The notes under the pieces were generated by a model. The model saw nothing but the letters and a program-made list of their open reading frames with translations, ran no database searches and was not told the origin of the DNA. The translations under genes were made by a program, and so were the position numbers. Positions 46,708 to 57,447 of a stretch of 64,000 nucleotides of DNA are shown here, piece after piece; the first letter of the stretch is position 1, and each line of letters starts with the position of its first letter. The DNA comes from Craspedostauros australis (taxonomy: Eukaryota > Bacillariophyta > Bacillariophyceae > Mastogloiales > Achnanthaceae). The stretch is from NCBI GenBank assembly GCA_026770025.1, contig JAMXDE010000012.1, positions 1,178,001-1,242,000 on the forward strand, in the 5' to 3' direction.

Positions 46708-49700
46708 CTACCGTCTCCGTCCCCGGCTTAGTGCAAGGACGACGGCGGCGCCTGCCGCAACTGCCGTCGCTGCAAGGATTCCGGAGCCCACCGACCACGA
46801 AGAACCGCGCTTGTCAACGTCAGCGCCATCTCCAATGCTTCTTCCCAAAGATCGAGACGCTTCCTCAATCGGGAGTTCGTCTTCGCAGACTGATTTTTCT
46901 TCGTAGAATGGGACGGCTTTGTCGCCTTCGTTGGGCGTTGCCGCATCACTGTCAGCATTCAGAGATTGCTTCACCAAATCAAAGATTTCATCCATGTACC
47001 CAGTAGAAGTATCCTTGATCAATGGTGGGAGCTTGTACAGCAACCGTTTGAGCCCCAGCATCGTCGTTGGTCGTTTATACGCGATAGAGATGAGCAGTTC
47101 CGTGGGACACGCGAAGCCGGACAAGCACTGCTCCTTCGCTGCCATGAAGTTGCGCCATCGACCCAGCTTGTCGTACAGCTCCGATTGCGCTGCCGTCCAG
47201 GTCGGAAGGTGTCCGCTCTCACATCGTTTGCGCAGGGCGAGGTAGTCGACATGTCTGCCATGCGACTCCGGCTTGCTCGACCATAGATCTTCGCATCGAT
47301 ATTGCGTGCGGGAGATGACTTGCATCAGCTCTAACTGCATTCGCAGCTCTCTCGAATCGAATTTGGTCTGCTTGGGTTCGTCGTCCTTTTGCAAGTCGGG
47401 TTGATCCGCTGCTACTTCATCATCATCGTCATGGTCGTCGTCGTTCATGCGCGAATCTTGAAAGAAATCCTCTTCGTCGCTCGATGCGAAATCCATTGGC
47501 GTTGCGTAGCCCTCGGCGTCATCTTCGTCATCAAATTGGCGCAGAATCGCCGCCAACGATGATGCCACCTGTTTCGCTTCTTCGTATTTGGCCGCCGACG
47601 ATCGGTCCCACAGTTCGTATCGTGTCAAATCACGCATGAGGAGCTGTCGCAGCACGACGAGGTATTGCACATCGTAGCGCGCATACAGCAGCATGGGCTG
47701 CGTCAAAGGCCGTTGCCTCCAATCTGTGGTCTGATACTGCGCCTTTAGCCGTTCGTACGCTTTGCTCGTCCGGAGGTTGTACTTGGCACAGATCTTGGCC
47801 AGGCCTTTGCCTTGGAATCGCAAGCAATCGGCGGCCTCGAACGTATCAAAGGCATTGACAACGAAGACGCCGAAATCGCGGTGCAAGCTGGTGACGTCCA
47901 AACCACCGATACCGTGTCCAATTTTGACGATGGTGGGATCCGCAAAGAGGGGGCGGAGCTTGTCGCCGATGTAGGTCCACATGCTGGGTGCGAGCGGATC
48001 GATGATGTACGATTTCCCGTTGTTGGGTTTGAGCTGGATGAGGCAAGTGAGCTGGGCATTCTTGGAACGATTGTAGGATTCCAAATCGAATGCCAGCTCT
48101 GTTGGTTTCGACGACTGTGTATTGTGGTGAGTTGTGTTTCCATTTTTCGTTTGCGTGCGTGTAGTGAAGTGCAGTGAACGGTGGGGTGACGAGAATGGGA
48201 ACGGAAACACGGAAGAACACGGTAGTTGTTGTTGCATGCATGTATGCGGGAGTGAAGTGAATTGCATCAGAACGGTGAGAATCAAACGTGATCGTTGCAC
48301 GCGAATCATACAACCGGAACGCGCTCCTACTGGCTCAAACGTACCGTGATTTCTTGAATGCACTGATCCATACGGGCGGGTGTATCTACCAGCAGCCAAT
48401 CCTCGCCATGCACTGTGCCAGGAGGCGCAACATCGGACAAATCCTTGCCTTCCAACGCCTCGAAATCCAGAACATCCGCACCGTGCGTGCCGAGGGGACG
48501 CAAGCAATCTCCGGGTTGGTCGACCAGTCTCTGGATCTTATCCTTGTAGTGCTCCGTCATGGACTGGACTGTTTGTTCGTCGGGATTGGTCCGCCGACAA
48601 AACCATGGTTTGAAAGTGAGGACGGAAAATGGCGGATGGATCACATCTGATATTGGAGGTTCGCTGGTAGCGTTGCTGCTCTGTTCGTTATTGTTGCTGT
48701 TATTCGTTGATGTCGATTGCGCTTGTTCCAGATAGTCCAGTCCGTTGCTGAAGATAGAGATAGCAGTGACGCGACACAATTCATTGGTTTGCGTGGCATC
48801 ATTCAGCAACATGACTCTTTTGCTGGTGTGAAACAAACCGACTGCGAGCGTGGACGTGGGTGTGGATGTGAGCGTGCAAACAAGGCAAAGTCCACGATCG
48901 TCCATCCATTGATTCATTTTCATGTGTTGGTTGGTTGAAAAGACCGAGATTGGCATGGCGAAGGATTGAATGGTGAGATGTGATACTCCTTTGTGTTTGT
49001 TCATGCACATACATAGATCATAGTAACCCAGAAGAGAAGGAGGAATGCAAGATGGCGCACGCCCGTCAAAGCACGCATAGTCATTCGCGGATGCGGCGGG
49101 GTGGGTGCCAAATGACGTACCATCGACACAATATGAGTGGATCATCCGTCGTTTGCGCCCCGTCAGATTCTTGGGGAGCATGAGGTACGGTTTCGTCAGC
49201 ATGTCCTGCGTCAACGATGGAAATACGCATCTGCCGATGACGATGGGTGCTGGATTGTTGCCAAGCTGTGCTGCCACGTCAGTGGCGTCCTTGTTTTCGG
49301 ACGTGACGATGAAGGAAGGTGGCGGGGTGATGGAAGAGCAGAACTGCTGCAGAGACATGGTGCCCTCATGCAAGGCCTCCGCTCCCTGCTTGTACTCCGT
49401 GAGATATTGAATCGCCAGCTTGCTTCCCATGAAGGAGAGGCCTTCATTGGGGTTGTTGTGATTGTAGCTGTCGTCGGTGAAAGTTGCATCATTGTCTCCA
49501 GCAAGCTTGGCCTTTTTGTTCTTCTTCATTTTCTTCTGTTTCTGCTTGCCATTGCCATTGCCATTGCCATTGCCATTGCCTTTACCATTGCCGTTGTTCT
49601 TGTGCTTGTGCTTGTTGTTGCGTTGGTGTTTGTCTGGTGTGCTTGCTTTGGTTGATGAACCACCGGGCGCATTCCTGTTGCCGTCGGTCGTCGCCATCGC

Positions 49701-49862
49701 TTTTGTGCTCTCCATGTCTCCGCCATCAACATGCACAATCGCTCCAGTTCCGTTGCCTTCGCCAGATGCAGAGTCGAAGCCCCCACTCTCCGTGATCGAA
49801 GCGTCGCGATGCTGGTCCCGTAGATTCTCGTACAGCTCCTTCTTGCGATCGAATCGTCCCAT
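46708..49862 (-). CDS. Rrp6/EXOSC10-type DEDD exoribonuclease with C-terminal membrane anchor
   Basis: 3'-5' exoribonuclease related to the nuclear exosome cofactor Rrp6. Exons are 49862-48345 and 48114-46708, phase 0, donor ACG/GTACGT, acceptor ACACAG; product 974 aa. The long N-terminus is basic with a Gly-Asn repeat coded by CCATTG units (about 49553-49585). The Rrp6-like linker FSVLTFKPWF precedes the nuclease. Nuclease motifs: AFDLES (Asp/Glu), IGHGIGGLDVTSLHRDFG (Asp), YARYDVQYL (Tyr/Asp), the DEDDy set. An HRDC-like helical domain follows (LGRWRNFMAAKEQC...). The last 30 residues are a hydrophobic helix (ILAATAVAAGAAVVLAL) then RGRRR, a tail anchor. A second intron inside exon 1 (about 49008 to 48750, GTATGT donor) is possible because that stretch is poorly conserved in character. 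Confidence 0.83.
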
Positions 49863-50553
49863 GGTGTTGTGCTAAATGTATACTAACGTCTTCTGTCTAT
49901 ATGCGGACGCGTAGTCGTATCTCTATCTCGTGTATGCGTTCCGTTGTGCAGCGTAACCTCACTCTCTATGCTCTTGCCGTCACCATTGCCGTCGCCAACG
50001 TCGACCTGAGCAATCGTATCTTCACCTCCATGTGTTTGTGCCAACATCGTTGCACACGGCCTCACGGCGCCTTCCACGAGCAAGACCATCGTGGACGACA
50101 TCCGAGCACCAAACCCAACGCGGAATTGCGTTTGGTGTCAAGAGAGGGAAATGAATCTTGTTTTGCGTGAAGACACACGTTTCGATTCATTCGTGATTCA
50201 ACAAGAATGGACTCCGGTTGGCGGAAGGACGATCATTCTTCCTCGATGGATTCATGCATGCCAAACTTGCCACCAACCCAAATGTGGCGCGAAATCTCGC
50301 GAACAACACGAACAACGACGCAAGCAACCGCAACAAAGCGGAGAGACACAACAAACAACAACAGACACAAAACACAAAATCGCTGGGTGAGACACTTCGG
50401 CTTTCATTTCATTCCACTTTTGCAACAAAAAGGACACAGCTGTCTTCCTCGCTTCGCCCATACACATTATATTATACACCGTTGCCAGTTCATTGAAGAG
50501 AAAGGGTACAAGCAAAAAGTCAAACGACAAGAAAGAAGAAAGGAGAAAGAAGA
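49863..50553. other. Divergent intergenic region
   Basis: Between the exoribonuclease (minus) and Hus1 (plus). A plus frame (50091-50390) begins with Cys/Trp-containing sequence (WCQEREMN, CHQPKCG) suggestive of an HIT-like or zinc segment but too short to identify. GAAAGAAGAAAGG tract just before the Hus1 start. Confidence 0.4.
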
Positions 50554-51753
50554 ATGAGATTCAAGGCCAAGCTGACGACGGAGAAGGTGGATTATTTCCA
50601 TTCGCTGCTGGCGCCAATGGTCAAGGTATGCGATTCCTCCAACCCGTCGCACTCCATCCTCTACCTCGATCCCACGCACGTTCGCATCCCGCTCAGGCAC
50701 GAACAAGATGGCATCTCCACATTCGCCGAGTTGTCCTCCAAGGCGCTCTTCGTCGAATCCAGAATCGAATCTCAGGCCAACAATGCCATCGTCATGGAGA
50801 TGGATCTCACGCATCTCAAGATGGCACTGCAATCCGTGCTGTCATCCTACAACCACAAGAACACCCACATCCCCAACCGTTACGGCAATCACGGTGGTGG
50901 TTCGTCCGGCACGTACCGCAACAACAACAATTCCATACAACCCCTCGACACGGCCAACATCCGCTCCGCCATGGCCGCCGCCGCGGCACGATCGTCGCTC
51001 GTGTCGTTGAAATTAGCCAAACGCAACGGCGTCCCATGCTTGTGTTTGGACGGCACGGTGGCTTCCTTCGTGGATCTGCATCACGCCATTCCAGTCCGCA
51101 TCGTGCGCGTGGCAGAAGCCAATTCCGTCATGCCACCGCAATTCGGATCTCTGCAGCTGCAACTACAAATACCGCCCACTTTGCCGTTGCGCAACGTTAT
51201 TGATAAGATGAAACACATGGGGAAGTATGGTACGCATAACAATGGTTTCGAGAATGGCAGTCTTGTTGAGCGTGTTGCATTATGTCTTCGCTACATTCCT
51301 CAACTGCTCAGCTCACCAACCACTTTGCACTTCTATTCAATCCAATTCAATTTATCCTCCCTCCACACTCACACTTTCACAATAACACACAAAACAATAA
51401 CAATGACAACAGTCTATCTGGATGGTGCCATGCGAGGCGATTTGACGATCCGCATGGAGCATGAAGGTGCAGCCGTGCGCTGCTTTTACAACCAGCTGAC
51501 GCCGTATGTGGGAGAATCGGACCAGCCTCCCGATCTGACAACGGAATGCACAGTCAAGGTGGACGCCTCCAAGCTGGCGGCCTGCTTGCAATGGCAGTCC
51601 TCACCGTCCAATTCCATCGTGTCCTCTTGCATCATCGCCATGATCGAACAGGAGGTCCTTATTCTGCATGTCTTCCTCATGTCGTCCGATACAGACTTTC
51701 TGACGTATTACATTCCTGTACAGTACATTAATGCAGAAGAAGGTTACGAGTAG
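50554..51753 (+). CDS. HUS1: Hus1, 9-1-1 checkpoint clamp subunit
   Basis: Subunit of the Rad9-Rad1-Hus1 ring that signals DNA damage and replication stress in the nucleus. Exons are 50554-51229 and 51413-51753, phase 1, donor TATG/GTACGC, acceptor AACAG; product 338 aa. The start MRFKAKL matches MKFRAKI of the family. Further PCNA-fold blocks are EMDLTHLKMAL, SLKLAKRNGVPCLCL, HHAIPVRIV and YLDGAMRGDLTIRME. After the splice, QLTPYV and CTVKVDASKLAACLQWQ follow, and the protein ends FLTYYIPVQYI, a typical Hus1 end. The intron is 183 bp and contains no in-frame stop, so unspliced mRNA would still be open. Confidence 0.9.
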   Translation: MRFKAKLTTEKVDYFHSLLAPMVKVCDSSNPSHSILYLDPTHVRIPLRHEQDGISTFAELSSKALFVESRIESQANNAIVMEMDLTHLKMALQSVLSSYNHKNTHIPNRYGNHGGGSSGTYRNNNNSIQPLDTANIRSAMAAAAARSSLVSLKLAKRNGVPCLCLDGTVASFVDLHHAIPVRIVRVAEANSVMPPQFGSLQLQLQIPPTLPLRNVIDKMKHMGKYGTHNNGFENGSLVERVALCLRYIPQLLSSPTTLHFYSIQFNLSSLHTHTFTITHKTITMTTVYLDGAMRGDLTIRMEHEGAAVRCFYNQLTPYVGESDQPPDLTTECTVKVDASKLAACLQWQSSPSNSIVSSCIIAMIEQEVLILHVFLMSSDTDFLTYYIPVQYINAEEGYE

Positions 51754-51827
51754 ACTATATTCATAGAGCAGACATACATTACGAATCGCAACTCCGCACT
51801 TCACTGGTTTCACTCCGCACTCATATG

Positions 51828-53309
51828 CTACAGCTCCGTCCGACCATCGCGTCCATACATCTCCGTTGTTGCTGTCTCACTTGTGTCTGCGCCATCCGCC
51901 TCACCCGATTCGCCCATCGACGCAAGATGCTTGGCCATCAGGTGGTCCTTTGCTGCGATGGACGGGTATCGTTGCAACGCCAGTTTGTGCTGTGCCTCCG
52001 TCTCCGAACATGAATCCAAAGGTAGAACCTCCGTCTCGCCATTCACATTGACAAAGTACGCCATCGAGTAGCGGCGTTGCAGCGATGCATCCGATGGCAT
52101 CACGACTCTGTGCAACGTCGATTTCCATTGGTCTGCAAATGCGTGTGTGACCGTTGGTGTGGTTGTGAGACGAAGATGAAGATCAGACGAATGTGAGCTC
52201 CAGGGTGTTGGAAAATACAAGGCACAAGGAGCCATTCATACCCTACGAGGAGAGTACATCAACATCGCTCAACAATATCACAACAATCAATCACTACAGA
52301 ACCCTCCACTCCGCTGCTCTAGCATGCGCATGCGCGTGTGCCTGTACAAGGACTCACCATTGGTCCAACGTTGCATGAGATCACCAAGATTGATGATGAA
52401 AGCGTCCTTCACAAATGGCACGGAGTACCATCGATCATCCTCCTCATCCTCATCCTCACCATCACCACCTTGCAACAGAACCTGCAACCCCGGTTGCTGA
52501 GCTGTCAAAATCGTCGTCATGCCGTAATCAGAATGAGCACCTGCTCGCACCACCGTCTCGTTTCTCGGTGGATCCAACGGATAGTAATTCACCAACCGCA
52601 ATGCCGACATGTGATGTGACATGCGACTTACAAAGTAATCTTCGGGCTGTTGCAAACCCAGGGCGAAGATCCGACCCAACACCAACGCCAGACCTTCCAT
52701 GGATTCAAAGTACGCCACCAAGGACGATTCGAATCCAGGCACGACATCCGGCTGCCCGTACCATCGTCGCGACGGCATGCCGGATTGCACGTTGTTGGGA
52801 CCCAAACTGAACGTCTCCTTTTCGTCGATGCTCATGCCGTTGCGGTTTGCGTCATCGTCGTTCTTGCTGTCATCAATCTGATCGCCATCCAACTGCTTGC
52901 CGCGCACGAGCTGCTCCGACTCCTCAAATCCGTACGGATACTCGGCCTCATTCGTGGTGCGGAATCGTCGCTTCGTGTCCTTGTCCAGATCAAAGAAGGC
53001 ATGCGATGCTTGCCACGTCGTGTCGATCGTCGCTGCGTCAATGCCATGATTGGAAATCATGAAGAACCCCACCATGCGGCAGGCACGACGCACCTGATCG
53101 ACGACGACATCGCGTTCGGCCTGCGTGCTCGTGGCTCTGTGAGTCGTCCAGGATGCAATGTCGATGAGGGGGACCAGCGAATCGAGGGTGTCCGTAATCG
53201 TTTCGTCGGCCATGGCGACGCGCGAGCACAGCGCAATCAGGAGCAGGAGTAGAAGTAGAAGTTGGGAGAGAGCGTATCCCTTGCCGTGATTCAGAATCTG
53301 AATTGGCAT
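51828..53309 (-). CDS. 2-oxoglutarate/Fe(II)-dependent oxygenase (isopenicillin-N-synthase-like) with signal sequence
   Basis: Double-stranded beta-helix oxygenase. Exons are 53309-52358 and 52132-51828, phase 1, donor AATG/GTGAGT, acceptor TTTGCAG; product 418 aa. The N-terminal DIOX_N-like part reads VPLIDIASW and GFFMISNHGID. The iron site has His/Asp in AHSDYG and the distal His in STLHRV (exon 2); RRYSMAYFV supplies the 2-oxoglutarate Arg-x-Ser. MQRWTN/DQWKSTLHRV spans the splice exactly as in the family (RWTNxxxxSTxHRV). Unusually it begins with a long Leu run ([15 protein letters not shown]), a signal peptide or anchor, so it may act in the ER, secretory path or plastid envelope. Substrate unknown. 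A 3' spacer of under 100 bp separates it from Hus1, tail to tail. Confidence 0.9.
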
Positions 53310-53829
53310 GGTCGTATTAATAGATGGTATTATACGTGTACTATACAATAATGATGTGTGTGATTGGGAGGTACTACTATGATGGATGATGTAGGATAGG
53401 TCGTCCACGAACAGCATCGCATCGCTTGTGTGCAATGCTTCAGACAGCAATAGCACATCGCGGAACAGTAACAACCGCTAAGAGAGATCGAAGAGGACCG
53501 TTGTTAGTCAAAGATCGACAAAGATACGAGTCTTGTGTTCTCATTTAGTTGTGTTGATTCCCGAATGGAATTTGGAATTCTGGATTGCGACCGATGCAAC
53601 GAACCCATCATCGCGATCATCATCGTGAAAATGGATCAAGAGTTCCAAATCAGGTGGACGAAACATGGCAACGCATCAAGGAAGAAGACACAACAACGCA
53701 ACAGACAGAAACAAGCACCACGCTGCCATCACAAAGTTGTTTGTGGAGTAGTTGTGCATCTTGAATACGGCTACTCGTAGAGCAGTTCATTTACTCTCCT
53801 TCCAGAAGACCGTCAGCATCATCCCCACC
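53310..53829. other. Divergent intergenic region
   Basis: 5' flanks of the oxygenase (minus) and M-domain gene (plus). A small plus frame (53535-53780) lacks recognisable features. Confidence 0.5.
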
Positions 53830-54681
53830 ATGACACTACCGACCGCACCTGCTGTTGCGAGATCCACGATGTCCCAGCTGTACCTGCGTGTACCTCAGCG
53901 TACTGGTGCATTTGCATCGACCAGCAGATGCTTTTCATCCATCTGCAATCTTGGTCCAACGTCGGCAACAGCGTCGAACCAGAGTGGCTCCATGACTATC
54001 CAAAGCTGCCGCGCTGATGGCAGATCGCAGCAACGGACATGGGCGATGTCAACAATTCCAATGACGATGAGAATGACGAATGCTGCGAAGAGCAATCTTG
54101 CCATCTCCCAGATGGCGCAACGCGCATTCTCGACCAAGGAAGAATCCACGGGAGTGTCAGGTTGGATGGAGCGACGAAAGAATCGCAAGGAGCAGGAACA
54201 GTACATGGAACAGATGAACCGTCTGTCCGAGATGGATGAATTCAAATTGACCGACTTCAAGGACGAGCTCAACAAATCCCTGACCGGCGTCATGGCCAAC
54301 GTCTCCTTCCTCCAAACCAAGGAAATCAAGGCCGCCAAGGACATCGTCACGTGCGTCGAAAGCATGGTCAAGGTCCTGGGCCAAGACGCGGTCGCCGACG
54401 ACCTCCTGCACATGGATCGGCTGCAGCGATTGAAGATCGCCGACGGATCGGACCGCACGGTGGAGGAGATTGGATATGTTGTGTCTCAAATTCAGAACAT
54501 GGACATCATGCAGAAGACCTTGCGACGTCGTCGGTTGCAAGGCAAGCCGATTCCGGAATCGCAATCCAAGATGCAGGAAGTCATGAAGAAGGAGGCCATG
54601 GCGACCATGAGTCCGGCGCAGAAGGAGATGGTGCGCAAGAAGCAGATGGATATGGCCAAGCACATGCAACGAAGGCGATGA
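53830..54681 (+). CDS. SRP54/Ffh M-domain-like protein with mitochondrial-type presequence
   Basis: 283 aa, no GTPase domain. The N-terminus is Arg/Ser/Ala-rich and lacks acidic residues, with QRAFSTKEE as a plausible processing site (R-x-F/S type) near residue 100: a long mitochondrial presequence. Residues about 140-250 resemble the SRP54/Ffh M domain: FKLTDFKDELN, then LLHMDRLQRLKIADGSDRTV, EEIGYVVSQIQNMDIMQKT and RRRR. In SRP54 the matching region reads as a (D/E)R-x-x-R(I/L)A-x-GSG-x-x-x-x-EV block. The Met/Arg-rich C-terminal tail ends KHMQRRR. A role in mitochondrial membrane protein insertion or RNA binding is only inference. Other helical mitochondrial proteins are possible. Upstream in-frame ATG at 53752 also possible. 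Confidence 0.65.
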   Translation: MTLPTAPAVARSTMSQLYLRVPQRTGAFASTSRCFSSICNLGPTSATASNQSGSMTIQSCRADGRSQQRTWAMSTIPMTMRMTNAAKSNLAISQMAQRAFSTKEESTGVSGWMERRKNRKEQEQYMEQMNRLSEMDEFKLTDFKDELNKSLTGVMANVSFLQTKEIKAAKDIVTCVESMVKVLGQDAVADDLLHMDRLQRLKIADGSDRTVEEIGYVVSQIQNMDIMQKTLRRRRLQGKPIPESQSKMQEVMKKEAMATMSPAQKEMVRKKQMDMAKHMQRRR

Positions 54682-54902
54682 TGATGTTTGGGCGGAATGA
54701 ATGCATGGAGCACTTGCTGACGTGCGGATCATCTTGTGAACGGTTAGCGACATCTCGATTCGCTTTACAGTGCAGACAAAGGAGCACGCTTTCATGTGGC
54801 GTGTCATATTTGAATGCTCCACGCAATATAGTCCTAAAGATACAAGCAGAGCAGATTGAGTTGACAGTATCCTCTATGTACATCGTACGAGTATTTGTGT
54901 CA

Positions 54903-55412
54903 TCAATTCGCATACAACTTCGTGAAGTTGATGATGCGCTCATCTTCCAGCATGATCATCTTGTTCTCAAAATCGGCCAACGCCACGTCCGTATCCAGCA
55001 CCAGCCCGCATTCCAGCTCGTACAAACTGCCTTCGCCCTTGGGCAGCGCCTCCAAACTCTCGCGATCCGTAATGACCAGCAGATTGATGTTGGGCACGGT
55101 CCGCTTCAATTGACGCATCTGCTGCAACGTCGACTGCGACACGGGACCCACAAAAACATGATGCGGACCGTTGCTGTTGGGCTGCGTCCAGATCCACGGC
55201 CACACGTTGTATCCTGCTTGATCGGCGCGGAACAATCGGATCAGATCGGACTTGGTGACGTGATCGAGGTAAAGATCAAAGTCGTCGCGGTCGCATCGTG
55301 TCGGTGACGTACAACTGTATGCGGCGGCGCATCCGATCAACGCCGCCGTCGTCGTCGTCGTGTGCTTGTGTTTCCACAAGCGTGGTGCCATTTGACGCAA
55401 CGTGCGGTTCAT
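54903..55412 (-). CDS. Unknown small protein (169 aa)
   Basis: Start at the ATG at 55412 (frame open from 55586). The N-terminal 30 residues are basic with a short hydrophobic helix (TTAALIGCAAAYSC), like a mitochondrial or membrane targeting segment. The rest looks like one compact alpha/beta domain: HHVFVGPVSQSTLQQMRQLK, NINLLVITDRES, LYELECGLVLDTDVALAD and EDERIINFTKL. No known family recognised. It is divergent from the KDEL receptor gene. Composition and regular alternation argue for a true gene. Confidence 0.6.
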   Translation of the reverse strand: MNRTLRQMAPRLWKHKHTTTTTAALIGCAAAYSCTSPTRCDRDDFDLYLDHVTKSDLIRLFRADQAGYNVWPWIWTQPNSNGPHHVFVGPVSQSTLQQMRQLKRTVPNINLLVITDRESLEALPKGEGSLYELECGLVLDTDVALADFENKMIMLEDERIINFTKLYAN

Positions 55413-55994
55413 CGTCGGATGTTGGTGGGTGTCCGTATTGCTGTGGTTCCAGGCACCGTTGTGAAGTTGCTTCGTTGATTTTGTGAGGAGTTTGGTGCCA
55501 CTTGCCTCCTCTGCCACGCTTCCTGTTTGTCGTTTGTCGCATTGAGTCAGAGAATCAGTCCAGTTGGTCGTCCCAATCAAGACCAAAGCGAGTCACGCAA
55601 CCGCTTTCAATCTTGGAGCCGTTGGGACATGATCCAACGTATGGTAGTACAGACGATCTCGGGAGGAGTCATTGGAAAAGGCATTGAAGTGAACCGAGAA
55701 AATTGGGAACAACGGACACGGACATCGCGCACTTCGGCGGCAATCGCGACAGCAAAGGCAACAAGACCAAAGACACAAACACCGACTGAATCAGCCACAG
55801 CAACCGCATTCAGGACAAGAAGCTTTGCCAATCTGGGGAACCCCTCTTGAGACGCTTCACCTTCGGTCGACAGCCAAAGTCACAAAGCCAAGTGGCAGGA
55901 AGCACAAGCACAGCACAGCATTGCATTGCATTGCCAAAGCGACAAAGAGAGAAAGATAGCACAGCAAGAGCAAGAGACACCAAGAAACGCAAGC
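55413..55994. other. Divergent intergenic region
   Basis: Joint upstream region of the unknown small gene (minus) and the KDEL receptor (plus). No further gene recognised. Confidence 0.5.
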
Positions 55995-57447
55995 ATGAAT
56001 ATCTTCCGCTTCCTGGGGGACATGTCCCACCTGTTCAGTATCATCGTGCTGCTGTTACGACTGCGGGTGGCACGAAATGCGCAAGGTCCGTTCGGTTCGA
56101 TTCGATGCAATGCAATTCCGTTGTTGTGTACGCCGACGAACGAATACTCTTCAGGCATTGCCAGAAGAGGCTTCAATTGCATGGAGATGGGGTTGAAAAC
56201 GAGCGCTGCTGCTCATCCAACGCGCCCCAAAAACTGGGGCAATGCGAAGCCAGATTCGATGCCTGATGTCAGGAGACATCCACGGAGGCAGACAGTGACC
56301 GCGTCTGCAACGCCGTTGAAAGATGGAAGTTGGAACCGAAAGGAGAGCAATCTTCTTTGGAATACACTACCATAATGATGTACCATTGGATGGCGGCATT
56401 CCGAGACTCAGGCCATCCCATCAACTATGTCTGTTGTATGTATGCCGATCGCCAAGGAGCATCATCTCTGCCTCCGTAACCATTGTGCGTTGGCCTTCAT
56501 TTCTCACATTCTCACACCCCTTCGAATCCATTCCTGAACGATGCATCATCTCATTTCCTCAACGCAACAAATGACCGCTACGAAACGCATTCCATCGTCA
56601 CACTATCTCGTCTCATTTCATGAACAAACGAAACCATATGGAACCCGCAATGACGCCAACGACATGATGGGCAAACGAATGAATCGAATTTGCAACGGTT
56701 CGAAATGCCATCCGCCAACACCATGCATGCCTGCAATTCGCTATCTGCATCCGCCAATCTGACTGAACATGCAAAACACCCACGGCATGAATGCCCGAAT
56801 GCAATCCATCCATCGTCACCAATCATTGTACACGCAATGGCAACGACAACATTACTGCAGGTATCTCCGTGCGATCGCATGAGCTCTTCCTCTGCGTCTT
56901 CGTGACGCGATACTTGGATCTATTCTTCAGATTCTACTCCATCTACAACTCCGTCATGAAGATCATCTACATCGGCTCCACGGCGTCCATCATCTACACC
57001 ATCAAGTACAAGGAGCCCATCAAATCGACCTACGACAAGTCTCAGGATACCTTTTTGCATTGGAGATTCGCCGTCGCCCCATGCGCCATCATCGCCTTCG
57101 CCACCCACATGATCGCCAAGGGCATGAAGGGCTTCGATGCCATCGAACTGCTGTGGATGTTCAGCATCTACCTCGAGGCCATCGCCATCCTCCCTCAGCT
57201 CATCGTTCTGCAACGCTACAAGGAGGTGGAGAACCTCACGGGAAACTACATCTTCTTCATGGGAGCCTACAGAGCGCTCTACATCCTCAATTGGATCTAC
57301 AGAGCGAACACGGAAAAGGGATACAAGCACCACTGGGTGGTCTACTTCTGCGGCGTCCTCCAAACGCTTCTGTATGCCGACTTCTTCTACTACTACATCA
57401 AGGCCAAGGCCAGGGGCAACAGACTCCAGCTGCCACAGGTCACCTAA
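55995..57447 (+). CDS. ERD2: KDEL receptor (ERD2)
   Basis: Seven-helix receptor that returns K/HDEL proteins from Golgi to ER. Exons are 55995-56085 and 56861-57447, phase 1, donor CAAG/GTCCGT, acceptor TACTGCAG, intron 775 bp. Product 225 aa (family about 212). The N-terminus MNIFRFLGDMSHL includes Arg5, and the second exon reads TRYLDLF, SIYLEAIAILPQL, YRALYILNWIYR and ADFFYYY, so the Arg, Asp, Glu, Tyr and Trp residues of the ligand pocket are kept. The splice joins at Gln-Gly-Ile-Ser as in other ERD2 genes. The intron is unusually long for this window; no gene was seen inside it. Confidence 0.94.
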
